Below, in pieces: positions 41,535-52,659 of a stretch of DNA of 64,000 nucleotides. The notes under the pieces are model-generated. The model saw only the letters and a program-made list of their open reading frames with translations, had not been told where the DNA came from and ran no database searches. This DNA comes from Halichoerus grypus (Eukaryota; Chordata; Mammalia; Carnivora; Phocidae): positions 155,547,793 to 155,611,792 of the forward strand of contig NC_135717.1 of assembly GCF_964656455.1 (NCBI RefSeq), written 5' to 3'. Position numbers and translations under genes: made by a program. Each line of letters starts with the position of its first letter. The first letter of the stretch is position 1.

Positions 41535-43495
41535 TTTTCTGTCTTTCTCTGAACAGAGCTGATCTTGAATTGATGACATTCCCAATACCTCTCAGTGTTT
41601 GTTAAATAAAAACAAATTTGGCATTTATTTTCATTTAAGATACCATCCAATAAAAGTTAATTTTGGGTTACATAAAAATATAACTCGGCCTGTTTGGTTC
41701 TGATGCGCTCAGAACAAATGGTTCCATTCTTTATTTCAGAGTAGTGAGGCCAATTAGCCGGGCGCTATTAAATTAGCCACAGACAAAATGCTACAACCCC
41801 CCACAAGCCAGTGTGATCGAAAGTAAGACAAAGAGCTTTTCCCACCTTCAAGTTGGTTGGGATCAGCTGTTTGAATTATCCCACAGAGGAGCTAGAGTGA
41901 CCGACTGACTCACATGTTAAAAAAAAACAAAAAACAATGGCTAGCGAATCCTTGGAGCATGCCATATGCTCTGTGCTTGGCAGCAAGCTGCTGACAGTCC
42001 ATGATGGTCACAGAGCTGAGGTGATGTGCCATCCCAAAATCCAGTGGACAGGAATTTCTCCAGGCTTTTTCATCACTAATGGAGGCACACGCCTCCATTT
42101 CTGATCTTTATCACAAAGTGAATTAGTTAAAATGCAAATTTCTCTCTGCCTCAAGAAGTCTGTATGTGGACTGAATTAATAAAATATTATTTTTTAAAGT
42201 ACTGAGTCGAAGTGATGGTTAGAATTCATCTTGCCTCTCTGTCACCAGAGCCCTGGACACCCTAACATTCTGCAGTCTTGGCCCTGTAAACCTAACCTAT
42301 TTGGTTGCAGTCTGGGTCTAAAATGAAGTTGTTGTTCCAAAAGCTTCTTTATAAATATTCATTTCAAAAGCCAAAGGTGACAGTGTTATAACAGGACAGT
42401 TTTGCATACAAAACAAGTATACATGAGTCTATATCATTAAAGGCACTTCTACTTCCTTTCTCGGTGCACACAGGAAATTCTGGAGCCTGTCGTTCCTGGC
42501 TAGTAGCATTCCTCCTGCAATGTGGAACAGTGGGCCTATTGTACGAGCCATGATGGATGTGTGCCCTGTGCCAATAAGCAGGAGCATCTCCTTTAACGGG
42601 GGCATGGTTTGCTGCATATTTATTATGTATTATTATAGTCTTCATTGTAACCTAGCCTAGAGTGAAGATTGCAGTGTGATTTCCATTGTAATTTCTTATT
42701 TTCATTCACTCATAGCCCTGAGAAATGAGGTGAATTCTTTCATGAGGGCACTAAAAGACCCTTTAGTTGTACGGTGGCTGTTCACCTAGCTCCATCTGAC
42801 CCAATGAATGTAACCATAAAGGCGCTAATATATATTTCCAGGAGATTGAGAGACGAATTCATGAGTCAGTGATATTTTGCTATGGCGTTTGCATTATATT
42901 CACTCTCCATATTTTTACTGCTGATAGGTCTCTGTATTAGCATGGAAGTTTATGTCATATTACGGCATCCTATTTAATGCCCAGTCAAGATCCGACCTGC
43001 CTGCTAATGATGGAGCAAAACGACAGGCCAAAGGAAGGGGATCTCAGTTCCACGTTAGAAAATCCGGGTTAGTGAGACCTTTTCTGGCTGTTCTCAGTGA
43101 AATCCTTCTCATTCAATCACTGCTTGACTTACTCCCTTTGTCTCTTTATGATTTTTGTCCATTGCTCTAAACTCAATGTTCCCGAAAATGTAACTCTGTT
43201 ATAAAGCTGTTTAATTTGAGATGAAGAATTCGGCACAAACATCAAGGTGCTGGACAGGTGGATAGGAAACAGTGACATAACCAGTAAAACATTTAATAAC
43301 ATGAAGATAAGGGCAGAAGAAAAATAATGGGATGACATGGGACGTGATTATAATATCAGCAGAATAACATTATTAGATTGAGTTCCAGCTACCCAGAATG
43401 TGGTTTATTGAGCTCTAAAATAAAGCTCGCCCCACCTCCTCCCAGCCCCCATCTGGCCATGGTGTTGTGTTGGGTGTGTAATTCGAACTTTGGTA
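41535..43495. other. repeat-free block, possible conserved non-coding DNA
   Basis: Almost 2 kb without a recognised interspersed repeat, unusual for this window. Sub-blocks at 41690-41900 (gccaattagccgggcgctat, attaaattagccacag), 42360-42660 and 42780-43080 have clustered homeodomain-like TAAT/ATTA cores and balanced composition. No exon was found: minus-strand frames 42364-42645 are unrelated to any family I know. A regulatory role is inference only. Confidence 0.3.
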
Positions 43496-43500
43496 GAGAC

Positions 43501-43666
43501 CAGTGGTTCTCAGAGTAGGGTCTCTAAACTAGCAGCCACAGCAGTTAGGACTGCAAATTATTGGGATGATTGGGTCCCACTTCAGATGGGAAGGGGACAT
43601 ACAATCTGTGTTTTCACAAGAACTTCCAGGTGATTTTAATGCAGACTAAAGCTTGAGAACCGCTTG
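43501..43666 (+). mobile_element. MER5A (hAT-Charlie)
   Basis: Near-complete: starts cagtggttctcagagtaggg, has acaatctgtgttttcacaag and aacttccaggtgattttaat, and ends gcttgagaaccgcttg. The inverted ends (tggttctca against tgagaacc) are visible. Confidence 0.9.
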
Positions 43667-43669
43667 ACA

Positions 43670-44490
43670 CAACATTTTACTCTTCAGATGTTAAGAGATA
43701 CTTAGTATTTAGTACCCTAGAATTGATCTCTTATTTATGATTTGAATGTTTTATTACCAGTGTTGGTCAAACAAAAGGTGGGGAACCTCAAACACCAGAT
43801 TGCTCTTGGTTATATTAACTGGCTAATGGGTGACTTCTAAGTCAATGATGGGGTGGGTGGCTCTTAGAAAATATCATTCTGATATTGGTGGCTATATTAT
43901 CAGGAAAAGATGAGGATTTTTTTATTTCAGTTTTAGTTATTGGTCATTTGTACAGTGACCACAGAGTAGATAGTTTAGGTAAAACTGCTTCTTCCTCTAT
44001 AGCTCTTTTGCATTTATTAAAATTGGTAATCCAGTGTACCTGTTAATAGTGACCTCTGCTGTCCAAAAGCAGTACTACGACCACACACATCCGCATAGGA
44101 ATTAGTTATTGTTTAGTAAGAAGAAAGTAATGGAGTTCCTGAAGTTATATAGAAAAGGAAAGTGGCATGGCTTACTGCAAAAATTATTTGGCTCTTCCCA
44201 AATTAAAATGCATTCCATCTGTCTTGAAAAGAAAAATGACACTGTTTCTCTTTCATTCCAAGTTACCAAATGTCACCTTTGAAGGCATTACTCAATAGAA
44301 TAGGAAATTGCTACAATTAAAAAAGGAAGTCCACATGATTTCCTAACTACCAAGAAAGTTCTCAGTCTTTAACATGTGACATAATTACTTATCATTAGGT
44401 CGTTATTCCTGATCTGAAATAAAATCTTACAAATCTCGAAGTAAAATAAAATGATTATTTTTAAATGCCTTAAAGTATCTTAACATGAAT
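43670..44490. other. no recognised gene or repeat
   Basis: AT-rich, unassigned. Confidence 0.4.
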
Positions 44491-44494
44491 TGTG

Positions 44495-44560
44495 GTATTG
44501 GTGGGACTAGGGTTCCTGGTATCCAGTAGGTGATAAAAAATATTTGTTGAATGGTTATCT
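44495..44560 (+). mobile_element. L2 LINE 3' tail fragment
   Basis: Contains tatccagtaggtgataaaaa then atatttgttgaatggttat, the L2 end. Confidence 0.6.
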
Positions 44561-44564
44561 AAAG

Positions 44565-44870
44565 ACAAGTGCCACAAAGTTAAGGGTTACATCTGCAGCA
44601 TCTAAGACAATCCTGCTTATGGTAGAGAGATAATCAAGATGGTTGTGTTCCTCTTTGAAATGTAGAATCTGACTTGGAATTGAAGGACCATCATTCAGAT
44701 TCCCCTTTCTCTGTGTGTCAACTTTTCCAATGAGTAATTTAAGCACTTTGGGACAGGTATCAATATTCTAGGTTACTTTGCTAATATTTTATAAATTAAG
44801 CCTTTGGATGCTACTCTTATGTCAACCAATTTAGAAAATTTGTTGGATACCTTTTATGTACCTAATGGTA
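44565..44870. other. no recognised feature
   Basis: AT-rich, unassigned. Confidence 0.4.
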
Positions 44871-44874
44871 GAGT

Positions 44875-45020
44875 AATATAGTAGAAGGTTGGACTTTGGA
44901 ATTAGACAAATTTTAGCACTGATACATGGTTCTTCTCCTTATTTGTGGTCTCAGGCAAGGGACTTCACTACTCTGAACCTTGGTTTTCACATCTATAAAA
45001 TGGGGATAAATTATACTTAT
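44875..45020 (+). mobile_element. MIR
   Basis: Sense MIR: ggttggactttggaattaga, gtggtctcaggcaagggact, tcactactctgaaccttggt and tttcacatctataaaatggg, then gataaattatact. Confidence 0.85.
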
Positions 45021-45024
45021 TGTT

Positions 45025-45740
45025 CAGAAAAACTTCCAGAACAGCAAGTCAAGCAGAAAGGACATAAAATGATCTTTTAATGCCATGTTAAGAACATTTT
45101 CTAGAAAGTACAGCTGAAGGACATCTGACTTGTTAGGGAAACATAAATTTGCACAGTGGATTAGGGTTCAGATATTTTCCAATTCTGTAGAACTGATGAG
45201 AGGTGATGACATAATTTCTGTCCAATAGAGAAGATAGCCCCCAGAGTTACTGTTGTATTGCCCTGTAGGACATTAACTAGTTTTGCCAACTAAGCCGTGC
45301 TTTCTCAGTATTTCCTTTTCTTTCTTCCTCTACTCCCTCTCCGCTCCCCCGCCTACTACGATTCTTGTTTCTCATAATTCTTGAGAACTGGTTTGCCGTC
45401 CTGCTAGTTTCCTTAATAATGAGCTAAATAAAGTTTGACACATTCTCACTATATATTTGTATAAGAATTATGTTTTTAGCATTCAGAAAATTATGCTTTG
45501 ACATATTACCTTGAAGAGTTTTTGTCAGAATCGAAATGAGAACACATGTGGGAACCCTCCTAGCACAGTGGTTGACATGTAATAATGCTTATTTCTTTTT
45601 CTCTTTCTTGGGTTAAAAATGTTTACGCATTGTTCTTGCCCTTGAGGCAGTAAAACTCTAGCTAGAAAAACAAAATGATCACCTAAGAGATAATAGGAGG
45701 ATGCTTATGAACTGAGCTGTGAAGTACCCACTCTGAAGGC
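45025..45740. other. no recognised gene; possible MIR tail
   Basis: About 45535-45600 (cctagcacagtggttgacat, gtaataatgctta) may be a MIR 3' end. The rest is unassigned. Confidence 0.35.
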
Positions 45741-45744
45741 GGAG

Positions 45745-45850
45745 CTTCGAGAAGGGACATCAGGGGCTGCAGGAGGTTGCTCAGGGATTTGGACCTGATG
45801 AGGCTGATCCCTAAGGCCAGGAATCTGCATTTTAAACAAATACCTCCAAT
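45745..45850 (+). mobile_element. MER5A-like fragment
   Basis: The phrases ctaaggccaggaatctgcat then tttaaacaaatacctcca match the central part of MER5A; the ends are missing. Confidence 0.45.
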
Positions 45851-45854
45851 GGCA

Positions 45855-47030
45855 TGGATTATAACAGTTTAAGGGCAATATAATTTAGCAGAGCGAATGG
45901 AGATCTTTGGGGACTCCAAGCAAATATTTCAAAGGTGACCATATTCAGTGACAGGATATTAGGATTGAAAGAGGATGAATCCTGTAGTCTAACAGACTCT
46001 GGCTGTTGGATGAAGGAGGAGGAGTTCATAGGTATGAATCTCAGTGCAGAATTTCCCATGTACAAGGAACTTGTGTTTATTTCTCTATAACTGAACTTAA
46101 TTTTTTTTTGGAGCCGTCTGTCTTCCAGGAGGCAGAAGTAAAATCCCCGACAATAAGAGATACCTCAGGGCTGTCTGGGGCTCCCCGTAAAGCTACAGGC
46201 TTCACAGCCACCCTGGCTGGCTGGCTGTCCTGGGTGTACTCACTGGGGTCTAGGAGCTATGGCAAGCAGTGTTTGGAGAGGGGGCTGAATTTTCACTGGC
46301 GTCATTATCTGCCCAGCCTGGCATCGGCTAAGACAATCGCACTAGAAAGGTGGTTTCCATTTTGGTTTCCTTAACCACTAGGGGTCCACAAACACAGTCA
46401 CAGAGGCTGCTGGGCTACTTTCCTTATTTCCCAAATACTGTCCATCTCCCATTCTTTCTGTGGATTGAACTCGTTCTCCCAGTAATCCAGACAGTCCTAA
46501 CGTTAACTGAGATCTTCCTACAAATGCTCAGAGTCAGAGTCTGATTTTCCTTTGAAATGTAGATGTATCTCTCAACAGTCCTTTGAGAGCTCAAAGATTT
46601 AGGATCAGCTTCTGAGTGCCTTTGTTTTGCTCTTCTGCATTCAAAAGTGAAGGGTGCACCTGGGGCTGGTGCAAATGGCTTAGGTTGGGGTAGACTGTGC
46701 TTTGGAGAATGTAGAGCTTTTATTTTTTTCTACTGTCCGGGCCCTTCAGTGTAAAAGATTAAAAAAAAAAAAAATCATTAGAAGCAAATGGGGTAGAATG
46801 AGGAAGGTAAAGTAAATTGGCTTCCCTAGGACTGGGAGAGATGCTTGGGAGAAAAACACGTCCTAGTAACACTTTGGATAAAGGGGATCCTGGTTACTAG
46901 AGTTTCCAGTTTTTTTCCTGTCACTCCTTCCCCATCCCTTGTCTCTACAAGTAGCTACTTTTGGCACACATTCTAACCTCAGAGGTTCTGTTCCCACTTT
47001 GTTTCTAGCCCCCGTCCAATTGGGAGAGGG
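45855..47030. other. no recognised gene or repeat
   Basis: The plus-strand frame 46006-46374 (122 residues) has no family resemblance. Short A-run at about 46760-46774. Confidence 0.4.
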
Positions 47031-47034
47031 GGCT

Positions 47035-47105
47035 TCTTCATTCATTCAGCACATATTAATCCGCATTGAGCACAGAGCACAGAGCAATGGTGGGACAGTA
47101 GGCTC
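47035..47105 (-). mobile_element. L2-type tail fragment, antisense
   Basis: Contains ttcattcattcagcacatat then cgcattgagcacagagcaca, the antisense L2 3' end, short. Confidence 0.5.
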
Positions 47106-47109
47106 TGAG

Positions 47110-47540
47110 AGGTCCTCATAGCTAGAGGGAGTGGGACAGGTGGAAGGATCCTTGGCCCCTCTCCTTCTGATGGAAGGGGAACTTCATTCTAGAAGGGGAA
47201 CTTCTAAGCCCCTTTTAAGTAAAGGAAAATGTTACAGGCCTCCCAAATTGGAATCCATGGGTACTTGGAATCTTTGCAGGCTGTAGCTTACCCCTAAGAT
47301 GCCTTTTCCCTCCTTGATCACCTGGGACATTCCTAAGGCCTTTCTCTGATGCCTTCCCTGCTGTGTGTCAGGGTGTCCCCCTCCCAGTCTTAAGAATGAG
47401 AAACGATACCTACTGACTTAACAGTGTCTTCCCACTTTGGGGACACATCTGCTCAAGCACTTAGTTCTCTCATTGTAAATATTAGTTTATTTCAAAATAT
47501 GTTTATTGAGCCCCTACTGGGAGATACTGTAGAGTACAGA
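47110..47540. other. no recognised gene; small tail-like trace
   Basis: About 47490-47525 (atgtttattgagcccctact) is an antisense L2/MIR trace. The rest is unassigned. Confidence 0.4.
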
Positions 47541-47544
47541 AGTA

Positions 47545-48015
47545 CAGAGGTCTCCCCCCCACGCCCCTTTATCTGAGGTTTTGCTTTCCACAGTTTTAGT
47601 TAACCACGGTCAACCACAGCCTGGAAGCAGATGATTGATGGTTCTTCTGAGGAGTCGTCAGAAGTTAGGTAGTAGTCTCATGCTACAGCACAGTACTTAC
47701 GTCATTCCCCTCACCTCATCTCCTTATGTTGGCATTTTATCATGTCACATCTTCACAAGAAAAATGGTGAATACAGTACAAATAAGGCATTTTGAGAGAG
47801 AAAGATCACATTCACATGACCTACATTATAGTATATTGTTCTATTTCATTATTAGTTGTTGTTAGTCTCATACTGTGTTTAATTTATAAATTAAATTTCA
47901 TCATAGGTATGTAAGTATAGGACAAAACAGTGTATATAGGGTTGGGGACTATTCACAGCTTCAGGCATCCACTGGGAGTCTTGGAACATGTTGTCCATGG
48001 ATAAGGGGGCTACTG
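47545..48015 (+). mobile_element. TcMar-Tigger DNA transposon, internally deleted
   Basis: Starts cagaggtctccccccc and ends ataagggggctactg, which are inverted ends. The TA target duplication lies at 47543-47544 and 48016-48017. The interior has ggttttgctttccacagttt, gttaaccacggtcaaccaca, gagagaaagatcacattcac, aatttataaattaaatttca and atccactgggagtcttggaa. About 470 bp long against a multi-kilobase autonomous parent, so the transposase gene is absent. Confidence 0.92.
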
Positions 48016-48017
48016 TA

Positions 48018-48250
48018 GTAGATAAGAGCATTCTGGCCTTGGGTTTAGACTCCTTGGGTTTGGGTCTCACTTATATCACTTACTAGCTGTGTGATCCCAA
48101 GTAAGTTGCTTTATCTGTCTCAGTTTCCTCCTCTGTAAATTGTGGGATAATAATAGACCTAATCCAAAGGATTGCTCTGTGTTAAATGGTATAATAATAT
48201 GCATAAAGTTCTTGGAACAGTGTTATGTGTTTAATAAATGTTATCTATTA
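48018..48250 (+). mobile_element. MIR, near full length
   Basis: Sense MIR: tagataagagcattctggcc, cttactagctgtgtgatccc, aagtaagttgctttatctgt, ctcagtttcctcctctgtaa, tgggataataatagacctaa and gaacagtgttatgtgtttaa, then taaatgttatctattat. It abuts the Tigger end. Confidence 0.93.
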
Positions 48251-48254
48251 TCCT

Positions 48255-48545
48255 GTGCCAAATATTTTCTATTTGAAATCAGGGTATCTTACTCATGTTT
48301 GCATCACCAGCTCCTAACATATATACTGAATAAATGAGTCAGCAATCCACCATTATCTTACACTCTATCTAAAACGATCATTTTTTGGTTTACAGATTCA
48401 TTCTGTGATTACTGACTCTCACACAAATGGAATGACTGATTTATACTATTTTTCACGAAATGTTTTTCATCTGGATTGTTTAGTGTTAAATCTTCTAAGT
48501 TAGTAGCTATGAATGCATCAACAATATCATCATCATCATCATTAT
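48255..48545. other. no recognised gene; ATC simple repeat
   Basis: A short (ATC)n repeat lies at about 48526-48543. Otherwise unassigned. Confidence 0.4.
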
Positions 48546-48549
48546 CAAC

Positions 48550-48992
48550 TGTAGGGGAGGATAAATAATTTTTTCTCTACCCTTCTTGGTTCTTGCCTGA
48601 CATTCCCTGTAATAAAAAGATAAACAGGAGAAAAACAAACAGAAGTTTAACAACATGTACATGTCCTGTATACAAGAGAGAAACCCAGGAAAACCAAGTA
48701 ACTCCCCAAAATGACCCAAGCCACCACCTCAAATAACCTCTCCAGCTAAAGACAGAAGAAATAGGGGATGCCTGGAGGCCAGTTATGTGAGGTTACCAGG
48801 AAAAGTACAATAAACAAGGTTGTTAATGCAAATTTAAGTCCTTGCCTTCTCCACTGATAAGGAGTTTCTAGAGATTTACAGTCATTCTCTTCCTAGTACA
48901 GAGAGGGAGACACCCTTACAAGTAGAGATTTCCCTTAGAAATGTAAATATATCTTACAAAAAGGTAACTTCTACCTCATTTGTGAGGCTTTT
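48550..48992 (+). mobile_element. LTR-like repeat, family not assigned
   Basis: The phrases gttcttgcctgacattccct, aaagataaacaggagaaaaa, caaacagaagtttaacaaca and tgtacatgtcctgtatacaa, then cttacaagtagagatttccc, are arranged like a common placental LTR related to the copy at 15170-15595. Orientation is nominal. Confidence 0.5.
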
Positions 48993-49008
48993 CCTATGTC
49001 TGCTATTT

Positions 49009-49200
49009 TTTTTTTTTTTTTAGGTTTTATTTATTTGAGAGAGAGAGAGAGAACACAAGTAGGAAGGAGGGGCAGAGGAAGAGGGAGAAGCAGACCCCCT
49101 GCTGGGCAAGGGACCCTGATGTGGGGCTCCATCCCAGGGCCCTGAGATCATGACCTGAGCCGAAGGCAGGTGCCCAACCGACTGAGCCACCCAGGCACCC
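49009..49200 (-). mobile_element. Can-SINE (SINEC)
   Basis: Minus-strand SINE: T-run, ggttttatttatttgagaga, gagatcatgacctgagccga and a head ending gagccacccaggcaccc. The exact 16-bp duplication cctatgtctgctattt lies at 48993-49008 and 49201-49216. Confidence 0.97.
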
Positions 49201-49297
49201 CCTATGTCTGCTATTTCTTTAAAAAAAAAAAAAATGATCAGCCTAAAATAATCCTCGTGTCAGAGACATATTTTGGAGTGGCAAATCTGCTCCCCTT

Positions 49298-49480
49298 TAC
49301 AGTGTTACTGAGAACTTACTATATTTCAGGCACTGTATCACACCATTTATGAAAACCATCTCATTTAATCCCACAACCACCCCAGGAAGCACTGATACTT
49401 AGGAAAGACAGTGTTTCCGACTGCCTCACTGAACTGTCTGAGGGTAGATGCGTTGCTTGGCCAAGGGAGTAATGTTGGCA
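49298..49480 (-). mobile_element. MIR, antisense
   Basis: The phrases ttactgagaacttactatat, ttcaggcactgtatcacacc and accatctcatttaatcccac, then aaccaccccaggaagcactg, match antisense MIR. Confidence 0.82.
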
Positions 49481-49619
49481 TCAAGCCACCAATGACTGCA
49501 GGAGAGGCAGTGAGGGGAGAACGAGCAGAGAGCGATCTCATTCCCTGAAGACTATTCTAGAACTGCCTTGAGATCTTCATGGAGGTGAATTTTAGAAAGT
49601 ATTCCAAGGCTGGTGGGTG

Positions 49620-49790
49620 GGCAGCACACAACACAGTGACACTTAAGTTCAAGGCCTGACTCTGCTGTTCTTCATGTGATTTTGGGCCAAGTCACTTAAC
49701 CTTTGAGCCTTGACTTCTTCATCTGTAAAATAGAAGGGACAGTAACCCACCCCTCATGGTTATTCTGAGACTCCATTCAAATGGAAGTAT
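49620..49790 (+). mobile_element. MIR
   Basis: The phrases ttcaaggcctgactctgctg, gattttgggccaagtcactt, aacctttgagccttgacttc and ttcatctgtaaaatagaagg match sense MIR. Confidence 0.88.
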
Positions 49791-49794
49791 GGTC

Positions 49795-50130
49795 AAGGGC
49801 TCTTTGCAAGTTTCCATTGTTTTGTTATCTATTTTAGCTGGGAAAAATCATTAGGTTAATGGAGACCAGAAGGAAACTAGTTTGGGAACTGGCAGCTTTC
49901 CATTTGCAGCCCATTAAAGATTAACTATCAGTGGGAATCTTTGTGTGGGGAGGACCTTTGACTATATTCACTGCTAGCTAATGTGGATGCCTGTGGCAGC
50001 CAGCCCAACGAATATCCCATAATTGAGGCACAGTGGATCCTAGTGACCTTTGAGTTCTTAAGAGCTCTCCCCCTTCAGTGCCATATAGTTTATATTTAAT
50101 TTTTAAATTACAGTGCTGTCACTGATTCCA
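49795..50130. other. no recognised gene or repeat
   Basis: Unassigned. Confidence 0.4.
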
Positions 50131-50134
50131 TGAC

Positions 50135-50290
50135 CACAAAAAGAACACTGAACTAAAAACCAAGAGATCTGGGTTTTTATCCTAGCCCAATCAGTCATTA
50201 CTCGGATGACCTTGGACAAATCATTTAACTACTCTAGTCCTTCATTTCATAATCCAAACATGGGATCATAATCCTCTTATCAAAGTTTCA
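50135..50290 (+). mobile_element. MIR
   Basis: The phrases gagatctgggtttttatcct, ctcggatgaccttggacaaa, tcatttaactactctagtcc and catgggatcataatcctctt match sense MIR. Confidence 0.8.
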
Positions 50291-50414
50291 TGGTTGAGGT
50301 GGGGGGTGGGGTGTGAGATAATACACATGTCAACATTTTGAAGCAGATAAAAGTACCATGTGAATTAATGTAAAGTTGGAGATGTTCCTTGTTGTTAAAT
50401 CAAGATAGAAATCA

Positions 50415-50820
50415 TGTATTCACTTATTCCTCTGACAAATCTTTCAGAGTCTGCAATATGAAAAACGTTGTTGTAGACATTAGCAAGTTACAAGGACCAT
50501 TGCCGTTTACGGGGTGGTAAGCAGAGAGAGGGGAGATCAGTACATAAAATTACAAATGTAGGCATACTGGCATCATGTCTTCTGAAGATATAAGGCACAA
50601 GGTATAGGAGAGAGGGAGAAATCTGGGGAGGTTCAGATGGCCTTGGAGTTGAATTCAAAAGATGAGTGAGATTCCTGTATTTTGAAGTGAGAGGGGCAGA
50701 GGAGAAAGGAATTAAATTGGGGATGGAATTCCATGGCAGAAGTGATTTCCCTTGCCTGGAATCACTGATGAAACAACTAGCGGTAGAAGAGGGAGAGGAT
50801 GGTTAGGAACTTGATGATCT
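50415..50820 (-). mobile_element. L2 LINE, antisense, degraded
   Basis: The antisense L2 order is visible: attcacttattcctctgaca, then acaaggaccattgccgttta, then ggggaggttcagatggcctt, then cctgtattttgaagtgagag. High divergence. Confidence 0.5.
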
Positions 50821-50824
50821 GAAT

Positions 50825-51340
50825 AATTTCTTTTTCTAGTCCAAGGACTTTGAACAGTGTTTTGAAATATACTTAGCCTTTCTGCTCCATATCAGTAGAC
50901 AGCTATGCACTATTGTAGGGATAATCAGCCTTACCTTTTTGGTTTTGGGGTTCCTATGTACCACACCTAGGCCATGATGCCTTGAAGGAATCTTTGTGGG
51001 CAGTACCTAGAAATGGTATCAGTTTTTACTATATGTCAGAATTTATAAGCAGTGTTTAAATAAGTTGGGTCAAAAGAGATGGTCATGAAAGGAAAGATTT
51101 TGTTATGAGGGAAAAAGAACAAGAGATCTACAGAAAGGATAGATCCCTTAATACCCTGGGAAGGATTTATTACCTCACTTTCTTCCCTTCTGTTGCCTTA
51201 ATAAAATGAGAAGATAATAGGAGACAAGCAAGAAATGTGTCAGGTTGGTTGGTTGTAACAAGAGGGGGATAATGGGAATGCCAGGAACCTTGGTGGGCGT
51301 AGTCATTTAGGAAGTGCAGCCCAATTTGGATCTGGGCTTA
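50825..51340. other. no recognised gene or repeat
   Basis: Unassigned. Confidence 0.4.
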
Positions 51341-51344
51341 GTCA

Positions 51345-51810
51345 CTAGATGTGGGAGAGTGCATGCAAAAATGGCTGCAGTTGTTCATGCCTCCCAGGAT
51401 CCACTCCCCTTTGCACATCCTTCCATCAAGAGGTGAAATCTGTTTCTGTATATATACCCTTAAATCCCAGACTGGCCTTGTGAATTCCTTTGGAAATAGA
51501 ATGCGATGGAAGTGCCAAGGGGTCAGTTCTTGTGTATTTTCTCACTCTGTTGAAACTCTGCCCAACTGCCATATGAACAAGCCCAGGCCAGCCTACTTGA
51601 GGATGAAAGGCCATGTGAACCAGAGTTGAGTCAGTCCTTGTCTAGAGATGTGACAGTGCCCAGCCAAGTTCAGCAAAACTACATGCCAGCCTGCAGATGA
51701 CTAGAAGGAAGCCCAGCCAGAGCTAGAAGAACCACCCAGCTGAGCCCAGCCCAAATTGCCAATCTGCAAAATTTCCAGCTAAAGAAATCATGCAGGCCAG
51801 ACAAAACATA
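51345..51810 (+). mobile_element. MLT1-type MaLR LTR
   Basis: The phrases ccatcaagaggtgaaatctg, ccttgtgaattcctttggaa, atagaatgcgatggaagtgc, aagcccaggccagcctactt, gaggatgaaaggccatgtga and gaaccacccagctgagccca, then gcccaaattgccaatctgca, run in the MLT1 order. This is a solo LTR with no internal retroviral genes. Confidence 0.85.
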
Positions 51811-51814
51811 TCTG

Positions 51815-52600
51815 CAGATTTAATCCATCCCTCAGGCTATCAGTTTATATCTATGATCTGCCCTTACATGTTCACCCTGTCTACAGACCTGGCTAGAATC
51901 TAGTTAGACTGATAGTTTGTCATTCTTCCTTTTTCTTAGGAAATGATCCCTTTAGAGCTACTCTGTGGTCACCCTTCTAGTTCCCCTGCTCCCATTGCAA
52001 CTGGTCTTTCCCTCTTTGTTTCCTAATCTGACATTGTCTCTGGTTACTGAATCTCTAGTCTACTGAACAGAGCAATGCTTACTGTAATGCAGGATTTGCC
52101 TTCAAATCCAGCCCTCTGTTTTCCATCTTTCCATCAACCTCTGAGGCTGAGCATTTCGGGGACCATAGATGTCACTATTTTATAAGTAACAGCTGGAATG
52201 GAAAGCTATGTGGATAGATAGGGTTATCATCATTGGCCTGCTTCTCTCAATAATCCCCGGAATCCTTTTGCAGGGTGAGGGGGCACCACTAAAATGTGTT
52301 ATCAGTTATAAAATTGTTCCTAATAGCCACTTTGGATAAAATGGCTGTTGTCATTCAGACAATTCAGACATTTCATACCTTATCCTCCTGCTTCCTCTCT
52401 TTCTTATGCTTTCTCCCTTGTTCTCTTGGCTATCAAGCTTTTATTAGATGTGCATGAGTTGTATATTTGTGTTCCTTTTCCTAGCTTAGTAATATGTCCT
52501 TTCTTTTATGTGTTCTGCTCAGTAAATCCTTTCTCCATACATTCTTTGTTTGGTTCGTAAAAAATATCTAGCATCTGTGATAGAAAAGCTTATAAATGAA
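51815..52600. other. no recognised gene or repeat
   Basis: Unassigned. Pyrimidine-rich toward 52380-52430. Confidence 0.4.
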
Positions 52601-52601
52601 G

Positions 52602-52655
52602 ATGGTGTGTGTGTGCGTGCACGCACGTGTGTGTGTGTGTGTGCATGCATGTGCA
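52602..52655. repeat. (GT)n microsatellite with GC-flipped interruptions
   Basis: GT units interrupted by gcgtgcacgcacgtg, a short palindromic segment, then more GT and gcatgcatgtgcac. Alternating purine-pyrimidine throughout. Confidence 0.95.
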
Positions 52656-52659
52656 CAAT

